This document shows, piece by piece, positions 1 through 12,364 of a stretch of DNA of 64,000 bases. Below the pieces are notes generated by a model that saw nothing but the letters and a program-made list of their open reading frames with translations, ran no database searches and was not told where the DNA came from. The stretch covers positions 14,758,501 through 14,822,500 of the forward strand of contig OY987273.1 of NCBI GenBank assembly GCA_963920665.1. The letters run 5' to 3'. The position numbers and the translations under genes are program-made. How positions within the stretch are numbered: the stretch's first letter is position 1; every line of letters begins with the position of its first letter. The DNA is from Straminergon stramineum. Taxonomy: Eukaryota > Streptophyta > Bryopsida > Hypnales > Calliergonaceae.

Positions 1-450
1 AAAGTTTGTGCTCTTGTCAAAATAGATGGGGAAACAAGTATGGGGCATTTATTTGTGGGAGTGGCATCAACATTTGACAAGAGGATAGGCGACATTGTAG
101 TTCACTAGCGGGGGTTCCTATTGGGCAATTCTCAATTGAGCTTGTTGTCTATTGAAGTTGATGATGAACAAGTCAATTTGATGGTAGATCAAGTGGATGC
201 TATGTTGAGAACCTTGAGGGCAAAGGAAGTAGATTTGTCTCCGAAATGAACCTTGAAACGGAAGAGGGAGGATGAAGATGACAATGACCACTCTCTTGAA
301 ACTAAACGGCTATTTTTAGCGGTTGACATGGAGGCTAGAGCTGAAGGAGGTGATGTCCATAGTTCTGGGGGAAATGTTCAATGAATGAGTGCAAGACTTA
401 TGGCTAAGGAGGGTCCATCTCACGATGTAGGAGAGGGTAGCGGTAGTTAA
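1..450 (+). pseudogene. Decayed coding fragment, function unknown
   Basis: Frame 1 from the first base reads as plausible protein up to a TAA at 448-450. It is interrupted by TAG at 106-108, TGA at 247-249 and TGA at 382-384. The C-terminal third has a basic stretch (KRKREDEDDND) followed by a Gly/Ser-rich tail, which resembles the end of a nuclear protein. The 5' part lies outside the window. I do not recognise the family. The three stops are of the same TAG/TGA kind as in the other broken genes here, which supports this being former coding sequence rather than chance. Confidence 0.35.
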
Positions 451-779
451 ATGTAAGAGAGGTTTCCCTTTATCTATTATGTCTATTGGTATAGAAGTAT
501 ACGGAATGTTATTTGGATGTTATAACTTACAAGGATTGACTACTAGTAATTCATTGTACTCAGAATATTTTTTGATTTGTTTTGAAATTATAAATATATG
601 AATATCTATATCTATATCTATATCTATATCTTTGGATTTACCATTTGTTTTTCTTTCTTTTTAATCCATGCTATTATGAAGTATTCCTTTTTGTGAAGTC
701 TATTTTTTTCATTCTCATCTTCCAATTATAAATTATAAGACACTTTGACTAAATCGTTTATCTCTAGAATCTCATGCTT
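451..779. other. AT-rich spacer with a TATATC microsatellite
   Basis: No gene seen. Positions about 601-632 hold a short run of the hexamer TATATC/ATATCT (about five units). Confidence 0.6.
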
Positions 780-1066
780 CTATCCTTGAATCCATATTTT
801 TTTGTCACATGTCCTAAATGCATTGTACCTTGTCCGTCTGCTTGAATTGCTCCGTTCGCCCATCCACACAATCTCTCGTCTGCATAATTGCCTGTTTGCA
901 TAGTCTCCCATCCGCACAGTCTTTCGTCCACAGAGTCTCCCGTTTGCATAGTCTCTTATTCGCACAGTCGCTGGTCTGCACAATCGCCCGTCCCCACAAT
1001 CGCCCATCCATAGAGTCGCCCATCTGCCCATGCGATTGCCCGCCCGCTCGCATTTATCCATGGTAA
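780..1066. repeat. Degenerate 16-19 bp tandem repeat
   Basis: A minisatellite-like tract with units close to CACAGTCGCCCATCTG, varied by C/T and G/A changes. It keeps frames open on both strands, giving low-complexity ORFs I do not treat as genes. The unit resembles a CpG-depleted form of the CGCGGTCGCC motif found 5' of genes A-E, but no gene follows it here. Confidence 0.6.
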
Positions 1067-1240
1067 GTTTGCGAACTAGGTTTTTTACCCACCGGAGTCA
1101 CAATGTCTATCGAGTTTGAATGTCCGAATTTTGGACATGATTTTGGCCGGGACACTCACTTTTGTCAATCCTGCTCTAAATCAAAAGAATTTGAGCACCT
1201 ATAAATGGCCTAGGTGCAAGCCTCTTCCAAGATTAAATTT

Positions 1241-2330
1241 CTAAGGGTGGTAATCACTATCTCCTTTTACCTTTGTCCCACTATTAAAGTCTCTTGATCG
1301 GAATCCGTCGTCATCATCCATTAACGTGTTCTCTTCATCGTCCAATGAAGGTGATTCATTTCCCCCTCTTTCTTCTTGTACTTTTCTAGTTATAAAAGCT
1401 TTCTGCTTAGGCTTGCCCATCTTTTGCTCCCTCTTCGCTTGCAACAAGGTATTCCCTAGGCGTTCTCAAAGGCAATCAACCGCTTCTCCTTTTTTGAAGG
1501 GAAGTATCAAAATAGGCATACACTTACCAAGTGAGGGTCTTCTTACAATTACTTTCATATTTGGGGAGATGGCAAATGGCTCCATTAATCGCTTGTTCTT
1601 AGGTTTAGGAATTTCTTTCATCATTGATTTTCCTGCCTTTCACCCCTTTGTGGAAAATGCCTCTATTGCATTCAAAAATTGCAATTGAAAGTTAGATGGC
1701 CTAATGGAAGATTGCGGTTGGCAACCTTCTTGCTTCTTCAGCATTGATGCCAATGTCTCATCTTCCTCGCTATTAGTGAATGAAGTAATGTTTAATTTTG
1801 AATTCTCCATATGGCCTATTTTTTTGAAATATTGACAATCTATGGTTGACATTGAGAATTTCCTAAACCTAACAAAGTAATAGTCCCATTCTTAAATAGA
1901 GAGCGTGGAGCTATTTGAGGACTGTTGCATGTTGGATGTTGCAAATTTGGCATGCTTTCTTTGGTCCCTTGGTCATTGTGAAGCAAATTTGGGCTTCCAC
2001 ATTTTACGGAATGAAAACCTATATTGTTCCCAATAACATTTGCTTCAAGGTTCAAGGTACTGGGTTCCCAACTACATTTGCTCCTCAATTCTCCTCCAAA
2101 CTCTACGCTCGTCTTGTCTACTTTCATTTGCTCTTGGTCATTAGTTCGTCATTCTTTTCTACCTGGGCCATTGCCATGGACGGAGACTTATCACTTCCAA
2201 TCACTTCTTCTACTTTTGAAGTTCCACCATAGGCAGCTATAGTCCCAATAGGAGCCGCTCTTTGGACATTTTTATCCTCTTTGTTTGTATTTAGGACCTT
2301 ATTGTTGCTCAGAAATCTGATCATCTACAA
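1241..2330 (-). pseudogene. Decayed minus-strand tail next to the hAT fragment
   Basis: Several minus-strand frames of 66-95 codons (2324-2124, 2127-1840, 1852-1640, 1447-1241) run on from the hAT C-terminus and share its acidic, Ser/Asn/Lys-rich composition. They lie in different frames and hold many stops, including TAA, so this part is older or more damaged than the rest. It may be the long acidic tail of the transposase or 3' untranslated sequence. No domain is recognisable. Confidence 0.3.
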
Positions 2331-3045
2331 ATCTTGCTATGGAAGGTACACCTTCATTGTTTCCACAATGGTCATCGTTCAATGGAAAGTCGTATTTGTC
2401 TTAGTCATTGTTGCCCATGTCATCATCGTACATATTTCCTCTCTCAAATGATTCACCTCCAAAATTGTACGTGTCACCATCCATATTGTCTTCTTCATCA
2501 AAGATCGAGTCGTCCTCACTTGCTTTGTATCCATGTTCTTCATTTCCGTCAACATCAACACCTTCTTCGTCTTCATTGTCTTTGCTACTCTCGTCATCCG
2601 CCTCAGACCCCTTGGGTTCTTGTAATTCTACATTTTCAAGTGGTGCATTTTCAAGGTACGACTTCTTTTCATCCTTCTCCTTTGATGCAGCCAAGGCTCT
2701 TGAATTCGTGCACACATACACCAAATCCATGGCTCTTTTTATTTTCAACTTGTTTTGAGATTTGTTGTAAACAAAAGAATAGCTACTCCAATTTCATTAA
2801 CATAAAGATGAGGATATTGGTTGACCCAATATTCTCCTTGCAATTGAAGCAATTAGCTTCTCACAAGCGCCTTCAAAATCCCACCAAGTGTGTGCCAATA
2901 ATTTTTTTTCACTTGGATCCAACATGTTCTAGAATAGAGGCTCCCTATGTTGAAAAGCCATGAACTCCTTCACAACATCTGCATAGTCCCAACGTTTACA
3001 AATTCGCATGAGAACACAAGGTTTATAATCATCAACATTCAGAAC
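2331..3045 (-). pseudogene. hAT transposase C-terminal (dimerisation) fragment
   Basis: The minus-strand frame reads WWDFEGACEKLI, IARRILGQP, a decayed CERNWS site (the Glu-Arg pair is now two stops, TAA TGA, at 2789-2784), NWSSYSFVYNK and AMDLVYV. This is the hAT C-terminal dimerisation region, which carries the last catalytic Glu. An acidic tail (about 2748-2400) follows. The fragment aligns with the end of gene A (26283-28604), including the stretch before it, VVKEFMAFQHREPLF. Extra stops are present. The N-terminal half of the transposase is missing: the frame meets an unrelated GC-rich gene at about 3045. The family call is firm; the fragment is clearly non-functional. Confidence 0.75.
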
Positions 3046-5106
3046 AGACGTTTGGACATCGTAAACTCGGAAAAGGAGCGGAACTTGTCCCCAGAATCTG
3101 GATCCAGGTTGTACATGACGAAGATGTTCACAGCTGCACGAGAATACAACGCGGACTTCTGGAAGTGTCGATCGGATTTCAAACAATACAAAATTCGATG
3201 CGCACGCTAGACAGCGTTTCCGGCTGCAAAGGACTCCACATTCCTGGAGCTTGGACCGTCACAGATTATGACGGCTGGGGCGAGCAACGACTCCCGCGCG
3301 TCTTGGACGGACTGCTCTGACTCCGTCGTGGGATCTTGCACGCGACGAGCCAATCGACCGTGCACAATATCCAAATCCTCGAGGCTCAAAAGCTGGCTCT
3401 TCCCATTCGGGTCAAAGCTGAAGAGGACCAGCAGCTCCTGCACGTTGTCGCCCTGTTGCGCCTTCAGGGAGTCAAGTACTTCCTTCATGTTTCTTGCGAC
3501 TGCGACCTGCTAATTCGCTGGAGGTGCTTGGGGCTTGCTGGAGGTGCTTGGGGCAGTCGTCCTCTTCAACTTGTCGATGACCTTTTGGAATACTCTCGGG
3601 GCGGGGTCCTTATCCCTCTGACTAGGATTCAACTGATTCGAACGTCTCGTGAGCCAAGGACGACCATCGCCGTCGTGTGACACCTTCGTCACGATGTTCT
3701 TTAGTACATCTTCGGTTATGGTGAACTCCTCCGCGAGGTCTTGCCACTCTTCGTCCGTGTACTCCTGGTAATCCCCCTTCTTCGAGGGCAAGTCAGTGCC
3801 TCTGAACTCCGCCATCAGCTCGTTCATGATGATCCGTTCGCGCTTCCGGCTCGTGCACCAGTCAACCAAGGTCGTGCCATGCCTCATCTGACCGCTACCC
3901 ACCTTCCTGCTCTTGATGCTCACCTCCTGCGAAAGAATTGCATCCGCCAGCTCTATCAGGTCGCTGTCACGAAGTCCGATCGTTCTATCCACGTCGTTCA
4001 TAGTGATGTCCTTGGATGGAATTTTGGGGATCATTCCGTCGTGTCTGCTACCGTCCTCTGTGATGATCTTACCCTCCTCCCACGCGTCGAAAACGTCCAT
4101 CCACTTGTTATAAGTGGCATCATCCACAAAGCATAGCGGGAATTTCTGGGTCGAGGTGGACACATCCTTGCCGAAGAAAGGACTCAGATAGTCCTTCACC
4201 AGCCTCTACACCGAAGCATTTCAATTTTCTGAGTGAAAATCTTCTGGCCGGCAATCCAGCGAGGCGATAGATCCTCAAGAGACAGAAGATTACATACGGT
4301 TTCACGCAATGCACGCGGCAACGTGAGAGAAAATTCCAGAGTACCTTGAATTCAGCATCGTGTTTGGCTCCGGCTTTCTTCGGAAGTGGCCGTCCCCTCT
4401 CTATCCACTTTGCCCTAGCATTTCTCAATTGGGAGCGGAAGTTCTCCATGATTGCCTTGTCCTTCACGTGAATGTTGAGTGCGTTTGATACTTTGATCAA
4501 GAGGTCCACGTCCCTTGTGTATACGGGCACAACATCAAACTCCGTGAAGAACTTGTGTCGGCTCGTCCCCGGTTCCTCCTTCGCAGCGATTGCCGTGCAC
4601 GCTTGGTAAGTGTGCTACCCTCCAATCATGTACCAATGAATTCCTGTTTCCCACCACGACACTCGTTCGTCGCCCTTCTCCCACACTTCTTCAATTCGCG
4701 GCATGAACTCCTTGATCAGCGCCGGTCCATCCTCTTCAAGACCTCCGCCCTTCACTGGCCTTTGCTTCAGCAGTACATAGTAAAGCTCCGGCTTTCGCCG
4801 AATGACTCCCAAAGCTTCTCGCTCCAGCTGCAGCTGCTCCTTCCGCTTCTCCATGAACACCCTAAACTTCAGCGAGTCCGGCGCGAGGTGAATGAATTCG
4901 GCGCTGACTTTGCTCTTGAGAACGTTCGCGCCATACGGGAAGCAGCTGCCCAAGCCTTCTTCCAGGCTCCGGTACATTGCCTCCACGGTCTCGGGCTTCG
5001 TCTTCGACGTCAGGTTGTTCGCGAGGACTATAGCGTCTGCAAGGGACATCTCTCTCTTTATCTTTACGGGCCTCGCCCGAGAAGTCTCCTCCGGGCAAGA
5101 CGCCAT
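3039..5106 (-). pseudogene. GC-rich gene with ParB-like GGQH motif, broken
   Basis: Coding from ATG at 5106 to TGA at 3041-3039, about 690 codons. Internal stops are TAG at 4615, 3510 and 3207, and there are two frameshifts between about 4340 and 4200. The first segment is basic and helical. The TAG at 4617-4615 sits in WYMIGG(stop)HTYQA; a Gln codon there (CAG to TAG) gives a GGQH-type motif as in ParB/sulfiredoxin-like domains. It is followed by VVPVYTRDVDLLIKVSNALNI, which fits the strand-helix after that motif. Later parts hold an acidic middle and a Pro/Ser linker (TTAPSTSSKPQAPPAN). GC content is visibly higher than in its surroundings, so the gene looks foreign to the AT-rich flanks. 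The gene's 3' end abuts the hAT fragment. ParB-likeness is an inference from motif and order; that this was a gene is well supported. Confidence 0.6.
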
Positions 5107-5345
5107 CGTAAACGCACGCGCTAAGTGGCGCTCGCTCGCTCGCTATTCACGGAATCGCAACCGAAAACTGAAAAAAAAGGCAACCCTAAACCGCAAAGAT
5201 CTCTGCTTAGCGCCCAAGCCCAGTTAGCACGCGCTGCAAACCAACTGAAACCAACTCTTTGCAAACTGAATCGAAAATTGAGGGTCTAGGCAATCGGGTG
5301 TTGGATCAACCTCATACAACAATCTTCAATTGATTGAGGAGAACC

Positions 5346-6000
5346 TTAACCCCTAAATGACCAAGGCCTGTTTTGAGCCACTAAAATTTTGCTCTAAATT
5401 GAACAAAAAGTCAACACTCTGATAAGTTGTATCAACTTTCTTCAAGTTGTAATCATACAAATTCAAACTAGACAGGTTAGAGACATAGGAAAAAAAAAAA
5501 AAAAAATTCACTTACAAGAGGGAAGATTATAATGTTTGACCATGAGGATACTAAAACTATGAAAATCTTTCAATTCTATTCTTGCATATCAAATCTTCAA
5601 GGTTGGTCATCGAGAAAATATGAGGCTAAAGGACCTATCATGCATAACCCCAATCAATTTACGGCTTCTAAAAATCTACTCTACAATTTTCTTAAATGAA
5701 TTTCTAATGTGATTTTTCCTCCAAGTCTTAGTGTATTTGAGGCTCATTTTCAAGACCTCTCAACACTACGGAAAGTCAAGATTGTAAGAGGTATCCTTGC
5801 ACAAAATCTTGAATAAAAAAATCCTAACCATTTGTTTTCAAAATTGGACTTTTGGAGCTACAACTAAACTTCAAGAAGAATCTTTCAAAAACATAAACTA
5901 CTAAAAATAGAAATTTGGTTAGGTTTTATTTAACTTCAAACTATTGTCAACATCAGATTCTAGTGCCTTGGACATTTAGGGGTGAATTAGGCAATTGACA
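5346..6000. repeat. Dispersed AT-rich repeat with TTAACCCC start
   Basis: It begins with TTAACCCCTAAATGACCAAG at 5346. The following ~400 bp (for example around GATTATAATGTTTGAC at 5526) match a second copy at about 29168-29540. The segment near 5885-5995 has another copy at about 22205-22315. A poly-A run lies at about 5490-5507. No gene. Confidence 0.55.
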
Positions 6001-6757
6001 GACTAAAAGCACTAAAAAAAAAAGTCTACTCTAGGGGATATTAGAACAAAGGAGGAAAATCAAAGGACACTCATTCAAGCCTAAATAAAACATAGAAATG
6101 CTAATGAAATCATTGCATACCTGCATTGGCTACCACATCTAATATCAAAGCATCACTACTCCAAATTGCAAAGGGATATTAATTTAAGAGTCTTTAAATG
6201 TAATGATTTGAAGCTCAATCTCTAGTGGTCCACTGGCATAGTAGAAACTCATGTATATACCAAAAGAAATTTGAAAATATATTACTTTACAACCCTGCAC
6301 ATGATTACGAATAGTACAAGTTCTCATTGCATGCAATTTTTAAACATTGAAGATGGTTCTTAGATCATCGTTTTGGTGAAATACCATCAACTCCTCCCAC
6401 ATGTGCAATTCTTAGTTGTTAAGAAAATTAGTTTCCTACTCTCAAAAAATTAAAATGCAAAATTATAATGATGGTGCATGTTTCCATTAGATTCTGCACT
6501 TTTCTAGTTCACCTACTTAGAAAAAATTTCTATGCTTTTCCCTCCTAATTTACTTTCTTTTTGAAGATGTATACATGTAACATATTTTTAATTTTTTTAA
6601 TGAAAAATTTATATTTTTAAATTCTCTCAAAGGAAAAAGAAACAAATAGCATAAGAAATGCTACTTTTTTGCAATGCCCTTACTTGTAATGACCCTTAAT
6701 TCTTGCCAAAGGTTTCTAACCCTTCAATGTAAGGACTTCTTCTCTAAATTAGCATTT
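6001..6757. other. AT-rich spacer
   Basis: No coding frame or RNA gene that I can support. Confidence 0.6.
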
Positions 6758-7710
6758 TTAACCCCTAAATGGTTTTGACTATGTTTTCACCAAAATTGCT
6801 TCCAAACTGCCATTTCTAGTACATGTACCAAAATTTAGAAAAAAAACATTTTTAGACATAGGTAACCATAGGATCTTGTAGTAAACTTGTTAGAAAACAT
6901 GTGGAAAAAATTTCAGAAATTTCCACAGTATAGATTGCAAGATATTAGCATTTGAAGTGACAAATTTCCTTTTTGGGGCCCTGCCAAAATCTAGGCAGCT
7001 GCACTCCAGAAGGTCACATTTGTATGAAAAATGCCCAAAATGTTTGAAACTCTTTGGATTCATTTTTTATGTCAAATTGGCTACATGCTTGAAAAATTTC
7101 AAATCATTCGGAATCATACAACATACAGGAAAAAAATAGTAAATAAAAAGGAGTAGAGAATGATTCAAAATACTAAATTGTTAACAATTTATTTATGCAA
7201 TTGAAAAATACCAATCCCAATGGTTGTAATGTTTTTATAAACAATCTACACCCAATGTCTTTATTTTTTTCCAAAAATATTGAAAATTGAGTTAAATAAA
7301 GGACTTCAAGGTTTATCTTAGAGTAGAAACTCAATAGCAAGTTGGAAACTCCTCCAAACTAAAATTCCTCATAACTTTTGACTCATTGATCTTTATGGAA
7401 TGATTCAAAGCTTAACAAGTATATATAAATCTAAAGAACCAATTTCAAATTCTAATTTCTTTAAAAAATGATTTCTGAAGAATTTTGTTTTTGCTGCCTA
7501 GGCTGCCTGCCAAGCAATGAAAAGTACATATCATACCACAACTTTTTAATTTTGTGGTCAAAATTTATGAAAATTTTTGGACCGTAAAGCTACTCCTTGG
7601 GCACATATTGTATTAAAATTTCAACATAAAAAAATAAAAACTCCATTCGAGGTGAGCTACCCAAAATTTCTATGTTGCCAAAAAATGCAGTTTAGGCATT
7701 TAAGGGTTCA
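6758..7710. mobile_element. TTAA-bounded MITE-like element (diverged copy)
   Basis: It starts TTAACCCCTAAATGG at 6758 and ends near TTTAAGGGTT at about 7710. The first ~200 bp (CTGCCATTTCTAG, CCATAGGATCTTGTA, GCAAGATATTAGCATTTGAAG) match the corresponding ends of the copies at 41685, 44322 (inverted) and 48981 (inverted). The other end matches CTACCCGAAATTCCATT of those copies. Its small ORFs are not genes. Confidence 0.55.
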
Positions 7711-10700
7711 TAGGGATTACATCATCTGAAATATGGACTTAGGATATCTAAAATGGAATTTGTGAAATTTGGTCACTTTTGAGTCAAAATTGCAAATAGA
7801 AGATAACTTTGGTCTAAAGATGATGATAGAATGGAGACTTCTAAGAATGGCAAAGATTTTTTTTCCTTGCTCCATTCACAACACCTAGACCTCAATTTTG
7901 TATGCTAAACTTAAATATTAACCCAAAGTTTTTGGGTGGTAAACTTTGAACCTAGTTACTAATCTTGGGGATTAGTATATGACTAGGACTCTTACAAAAG
8001 TTTGCCGTTTATAATTAGTATGCAAACTAGGACTCTAAAAACGGCTAGAGTTTGTCCACCAATGCTCCCAAAAGACTCTTGAGGTCCTTGATTCCAATTC
8101 AAGGTCCTTCCAAATGACCCCAAAACAATGACAATGCTTCAAGGAGCTTCTAAAAGTGACAAATGATCCTCACAACAATAAAAATGACTTTGAAATTTCA
8201 ATAGGACTTCATCAATACAACAAGAAAGGTGAGGACTCCCCAACACAATTGCTCCCAAAGTAGCAAGGCTCTCAAGAGGAGACCCCATGTCTCCTCAAAG
8301 GTAACAAGAGAGCTTCAAGCCACCCAAATGGTGACCCAAAAGAGCAAAGGAAAGAGAGGAATAGAAAGAAGGGGGGGTTGGCCTTTTATACTCCACCAAT
8401 GGCCTCTACCCCTCCTACCCCTCCACCCCACACATTTCTATCAAATTAACCTAAATTTTAGTCCTAAACTCTAATCTAGGACTTACACCATTTTAATTAC
8501 ACTTACAACATCTAAAAATGGCAAAGATTAGGATTAAACACCCCTCCGCATGGTTGACTTGGAGATTGACTTGGAAGTTGACTTGGGGATGACATCCTCT
8601 CTTCCCAAGGCTTCATCCACATGTGGAATGCAAGATGTCTTCCACCACATGTGGATTGATACCCTCCTAGGATTTCCCACCCTTGTACTCTGGTTTTTGA
8701 GTATAACTTTTGGAGAAATGCTTTGATTGCCAAACCAATTGCACCAACATGCTTAAAATGGCCCTAATAACCTAGAAGAACCCTTCACCCCTTTTTGTTT
8801 CGCAGAAAACCATCGAAAGCTAGTGCCACCTCATTGACCTTATTATGTGGAAAATCCAACTTTTGGATTTTGGATTTTTGGTCAAAGGCAAGTAGACCAA
8901 GCTCCTTGTATGGCTCAAGGGAGTCAGAAAAGTCCTCTCTCAGGCCCCGTTTCGATACTGTCTACCTCCAATTCACGAGTCAAAGTACGCTGGTATTTTA
9001 AGAAGTTTAAAATCTCTGGGACCATTGCAAGATGGGGCTCTTCCCGCTATCAAAACATCTTGAAACTTGTTGGGGATCTTTACTAGCATAAAAGAAACTA
9101 CCTTAATTTTTAGTGGGATTTTACCGCCGTCAAGTGAATTTCCAAAAAATTCCAAACGTGTAGAATTACAATTGACCGTTCGGAATAGTATTCTCTGCAA
9201 GCTATAAAAACCCAAAAATCTTAGGAAAGTCTCCCATGGAGCTCCCCTAGGTCTACTAGTTTTCTTGATATTCTAGGACCAATAGCTGAGGGGAGATAAA
9301 TCTCGCACCCTCACATTTCATGTCGATTTTTAAGGAATATTTCCTTGGAGGAAATCCTATGAGAATTAGGCTCTTGGAGACCCCTCTTGAGGGAATCTCC
9401 ACTCCTAGGCTCCTCTTGTTGTAGTCGCCATCCACTGTCAAATATCTCACTTCAATTTGCCAAGCTTTAATTGTCAAAAAAATTGGTACATGGCAAATTG
9501 AGAGAACATGTTAAAAATTTGAAGTGCTTTGTGTTAGTTCATTATAACAACATTGTGTTAACCATTACAATAATTGTCAATCTCTCAATCAAATTGTCAT
9601 TTCTTGCCAAGAAGACAAAAAAGCAGTTGAAAGAATTCAAAGTCTAGTAATCTTTAGAGAGATAAATGAGAGAACATGATAAGCTAAAGAGAGAAATTTG
9701 CAATGGAATCCATTCTCTTCTCTCGTTTTTCATTGTAAGAAAATTATCCAAAATCATTATCAAGAAAGGAGGGTCAATCAACTTCTTGAGAAAATCAAAG
9801 ATTTGTAACCTTGAGCCTACTTCATCATTTTGTTCTAACCAGTTTGTTCTTCCATTTGTTTTAGTGTTTCTAAAGGAGGATTTGATTTGTCTATGGAAAT
9901 TTCTCTCTTGTCCATTTTTGAAAGAGTTAAGTGTGAAGCAATTGAGGACAAGCAATTGACATGTCTATGAACTAAAGGTGTGTACAAAAAATGCCAAGAG
10001 TTTTCATTTTTTCCTAGTTTACTATGATCACTTTCAAATTGACAAAATAAAGACTTGTAGACTTGAGAGTATTTCTTGCCTTTATTACTAGAGTTTAGAA
10101 AAAATAATCAATTTATCTTTCTTTCACTCATACTAAAAGGAAAAGTCCATCGGTCATCTTTTTGCAAAATTAAGGATTTAGTCAAATTGTCATTTTTTTT
10201 ATTACAATAAAGGCCAAATCTTAGTAGTCATCCTTTTGAGGTTAAAAAAAATAAAATTGCCAAGTAGCTTGCAAAGATAAAGAAAATTTAATTTAATATT
10301 TTCTACAAGCAAGTGAACATGATAAATTCTTGGGTGTGTGATCTTTTTCTCTAAAAATCAAAGTATGACATCAAAAAGACTTGTGTTAAAATTTGCCAAA
10401 AGAAATGGTGAGAAATTTAAAGGAGCAATTGTCAAATTGACTAAAAGTATAATTCTATGAGCAAAAAGAGAACATGATAAGAAATAAAGTGACACTAAAA
10501 GAAATTTGTGTTTTTTTTATGTTCAGATTTTTTGTTGGAACATTGCGCATGATCTCGAGAGGTGCAGTGAGCCTCAGTAGTAGAAAACTACGTATGAACA
10601 AATGATAGGGTGCCTAAAAAACATTTGACATAAAAATTTGAATTTGTCTTTTATAGGATACCAAGAATGCCATGACATGTGTTATAACTACTATAGGGGA

Positions 10701-10932
10701 TAGAAAAATAAGTTCAATTAGAAAAAATTGGACCTTAGATACCCTCCTTTTGTTCTTTTTTTGGCCAAAAGCATAAAATTCAGGAACCTTGAAAGTGGCA
10801 TATTCAATAATTGCATAGACTTTAGTTGGTTTTAAGTGGCTTTAGGCATCTATACCTTAAGACAAGCTATTTATTTGTTATGTTTGTTTGTTTGTCACAT
10901 TGAGATCTCCTAGACCATGCATCCTCTGGGGG
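7711..10932. other. AT-rich intergenic stretch
   Basis: Only short, unconvincing ORFs on both strands. I see no domain, intron-flanked exon or RNA gene. Confidence 0.55.
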
Positions 10933-11300
10933 CCTGCTTGGTATTGTTAGAAAGTTCTTGGCAAAGAGGGGTGCATCGGCTTGGTTTCGTGGCATTTGGA
11001 CCCATGGTATGGAAGTTGCTAAATTTTGAAGTTATTTTTGGATTAAAAATTAGAAAATACTTTTATTTTTCCTCCGATGGTATGCTTGGTATTGGTAGAA
11101 AGTCCTCAGCGAGAAGAGATGCATTGGCTTTGTTTCATGGCATTTGGTTCCATGGTATGGAAGTTGTTGAATTTTCAAGTTATTTTTGGATTAAAAATTA
11201 GAAAAAAAAATGATCGTGTGTCCTCTAGGTTGTGCTTAGTGCCATCGGAAAGTTCTTGGCGAGAATGGGGGCATGGGCTTGGTTTTGTCATGTTTTACAC
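10933..11300. repeat. Tandem repeat, ~148-bp unit, 2.5 copies
   Basis: The segment beginning TGCTTGGTATTG recurs at 10935, 11083 and (partly, TGCTTAGTGCC) 11233. Copies share GGCATTTGG, CCATGGTATGGAAGTTG and TTTTTGGATTAAAAATTAGA. The open frames here are by-products of the duplication. Confidence 0.75.
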
Positions 11301-11394
11301 TTTCTTTTGATTGTGGCATTAGCTCAAGGCACAAATCACACTAGTTAGGAGTGAAATGAATCTACAAAGGGTCCACCTCATAGTGCAAATCTAA

Positions 11395-11868
11395 GAGCAT
11401 TTCCACCCATCCTCCAAAATGGATGACATCTCTCTTGCGGCCTCCAAAATTGCCCCACTTGTCCTCCAAAACAGTTGACCTCTCTCTGGGCCTTGCTTGG
11501 AAGTGGTGGCTGGCCTCCAAAATAAGGACCTTTTGGAGGCCGGATTGTGGCCTCCAAACCGGCCTCCAAACATGAAGAGACAACACCCGTTTTTCCCTTC
11601 CATTCCTACAAAGCAAGCGCTTTTACCTCGCAGCTTGTTGTTTCACCTTCGTCTAGAAATGGTACTCCATGTTAATCCTTAAGGAAATAAACAGGGCGAG
11701 TTAAAATTATAAAGGTCAAAAGGACCTTCGATGAAAACTAGAGGTGCAACAAGCCTCCAAGTCGGCCTGAGCACAGCCATGGATGAGGCGCTTGGGTCTT
11801 AGAGCACCTTGCCTTCAAAATAAACCGCCCAAACCCGCCTGCAAAATGCAGAACAAGTGGGCATGCTC
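11395..11868. mobile_element. Tourist/Harbinger-like MITE, 474 bp
   Basis: Ends are GAGCATTTCCACCC and, inverted, GAGCATGCCCACTTG, flanked by TAA on both sides (11392-11394 and 11869-11871). A 3-bp TWA target duplication with GAGCAT-type termini is typical of PIF/Harbinger MITEs. Internally the unit GGCCTCCAAAA recurs, partly in inverted form. No transposase is encoded. Confidence 0.6.
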
Positions 11869-11871
11869 TAA

Positions 11872-12364
11872 ACTCACTAGTAATTTAGTGAAGGCATCAT
11901 GGTGCCCTGTGTGGAAACACGCAAATGCAAGTTACTAGAAATTAGATTAGTCTGGATTAGTTAGAACATAATTTTTCAAATTTTGGGTAGTAGAAGAAGG
12001 GAATAAGAACTGACTAAACCGGAACTTGAAAATAGTCAATCCGAACAAATTGTAAACTACTACGGAGGATAAGGATCTGGATTCTGGAATCCAAAAGTGT
12101 CCCGGGTGGCCGGGACCTACGGACCTATTTCACCAACCTAGCGGAAATAGGGTGCCGTTACGAGAACATCCAAGTTTCCAATCTCCACCGGGAACGGTCG
12201 GACCAAGGGGTACTTAAGTCTTCCACCACCCTCTTTTTTCTTTTTCTCTGATCAGCAGATTTGTGCGCAATTATAGAAGAGTGAAAGAGTGGTGAATTAG
12301 GGATTCGCGGCTAGAAGAGGAGAGGTTAGTATTACATCGGATTGGTTTCCTTAGTCCCGGAGAC
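11872..12364. other. Leader region of the 12.4-14.3 kb gene
   Basis: No gene. GC content rises from about 12050, which suggests that the mobile unit carrying the next gene begins here. I looked for a primer-binding site and an LTR and found none I could support. Confidence 0.45.

Noticed and set aside
2334..2963. Plus-strand ORF of 209 codons
   Set aside because: It is antisense to the hAT C-terminal fragment and is His/Cys/Pro-rich as expected of a shadow of acidic coding sequence.
3039..5106. Endogenous viral nucleocapsid as identity of the GC-rich gene
   Set aside because: Length and helical character allow it, but no viral motif is visible and the GGQH-type site fits a ParB-like protein better.
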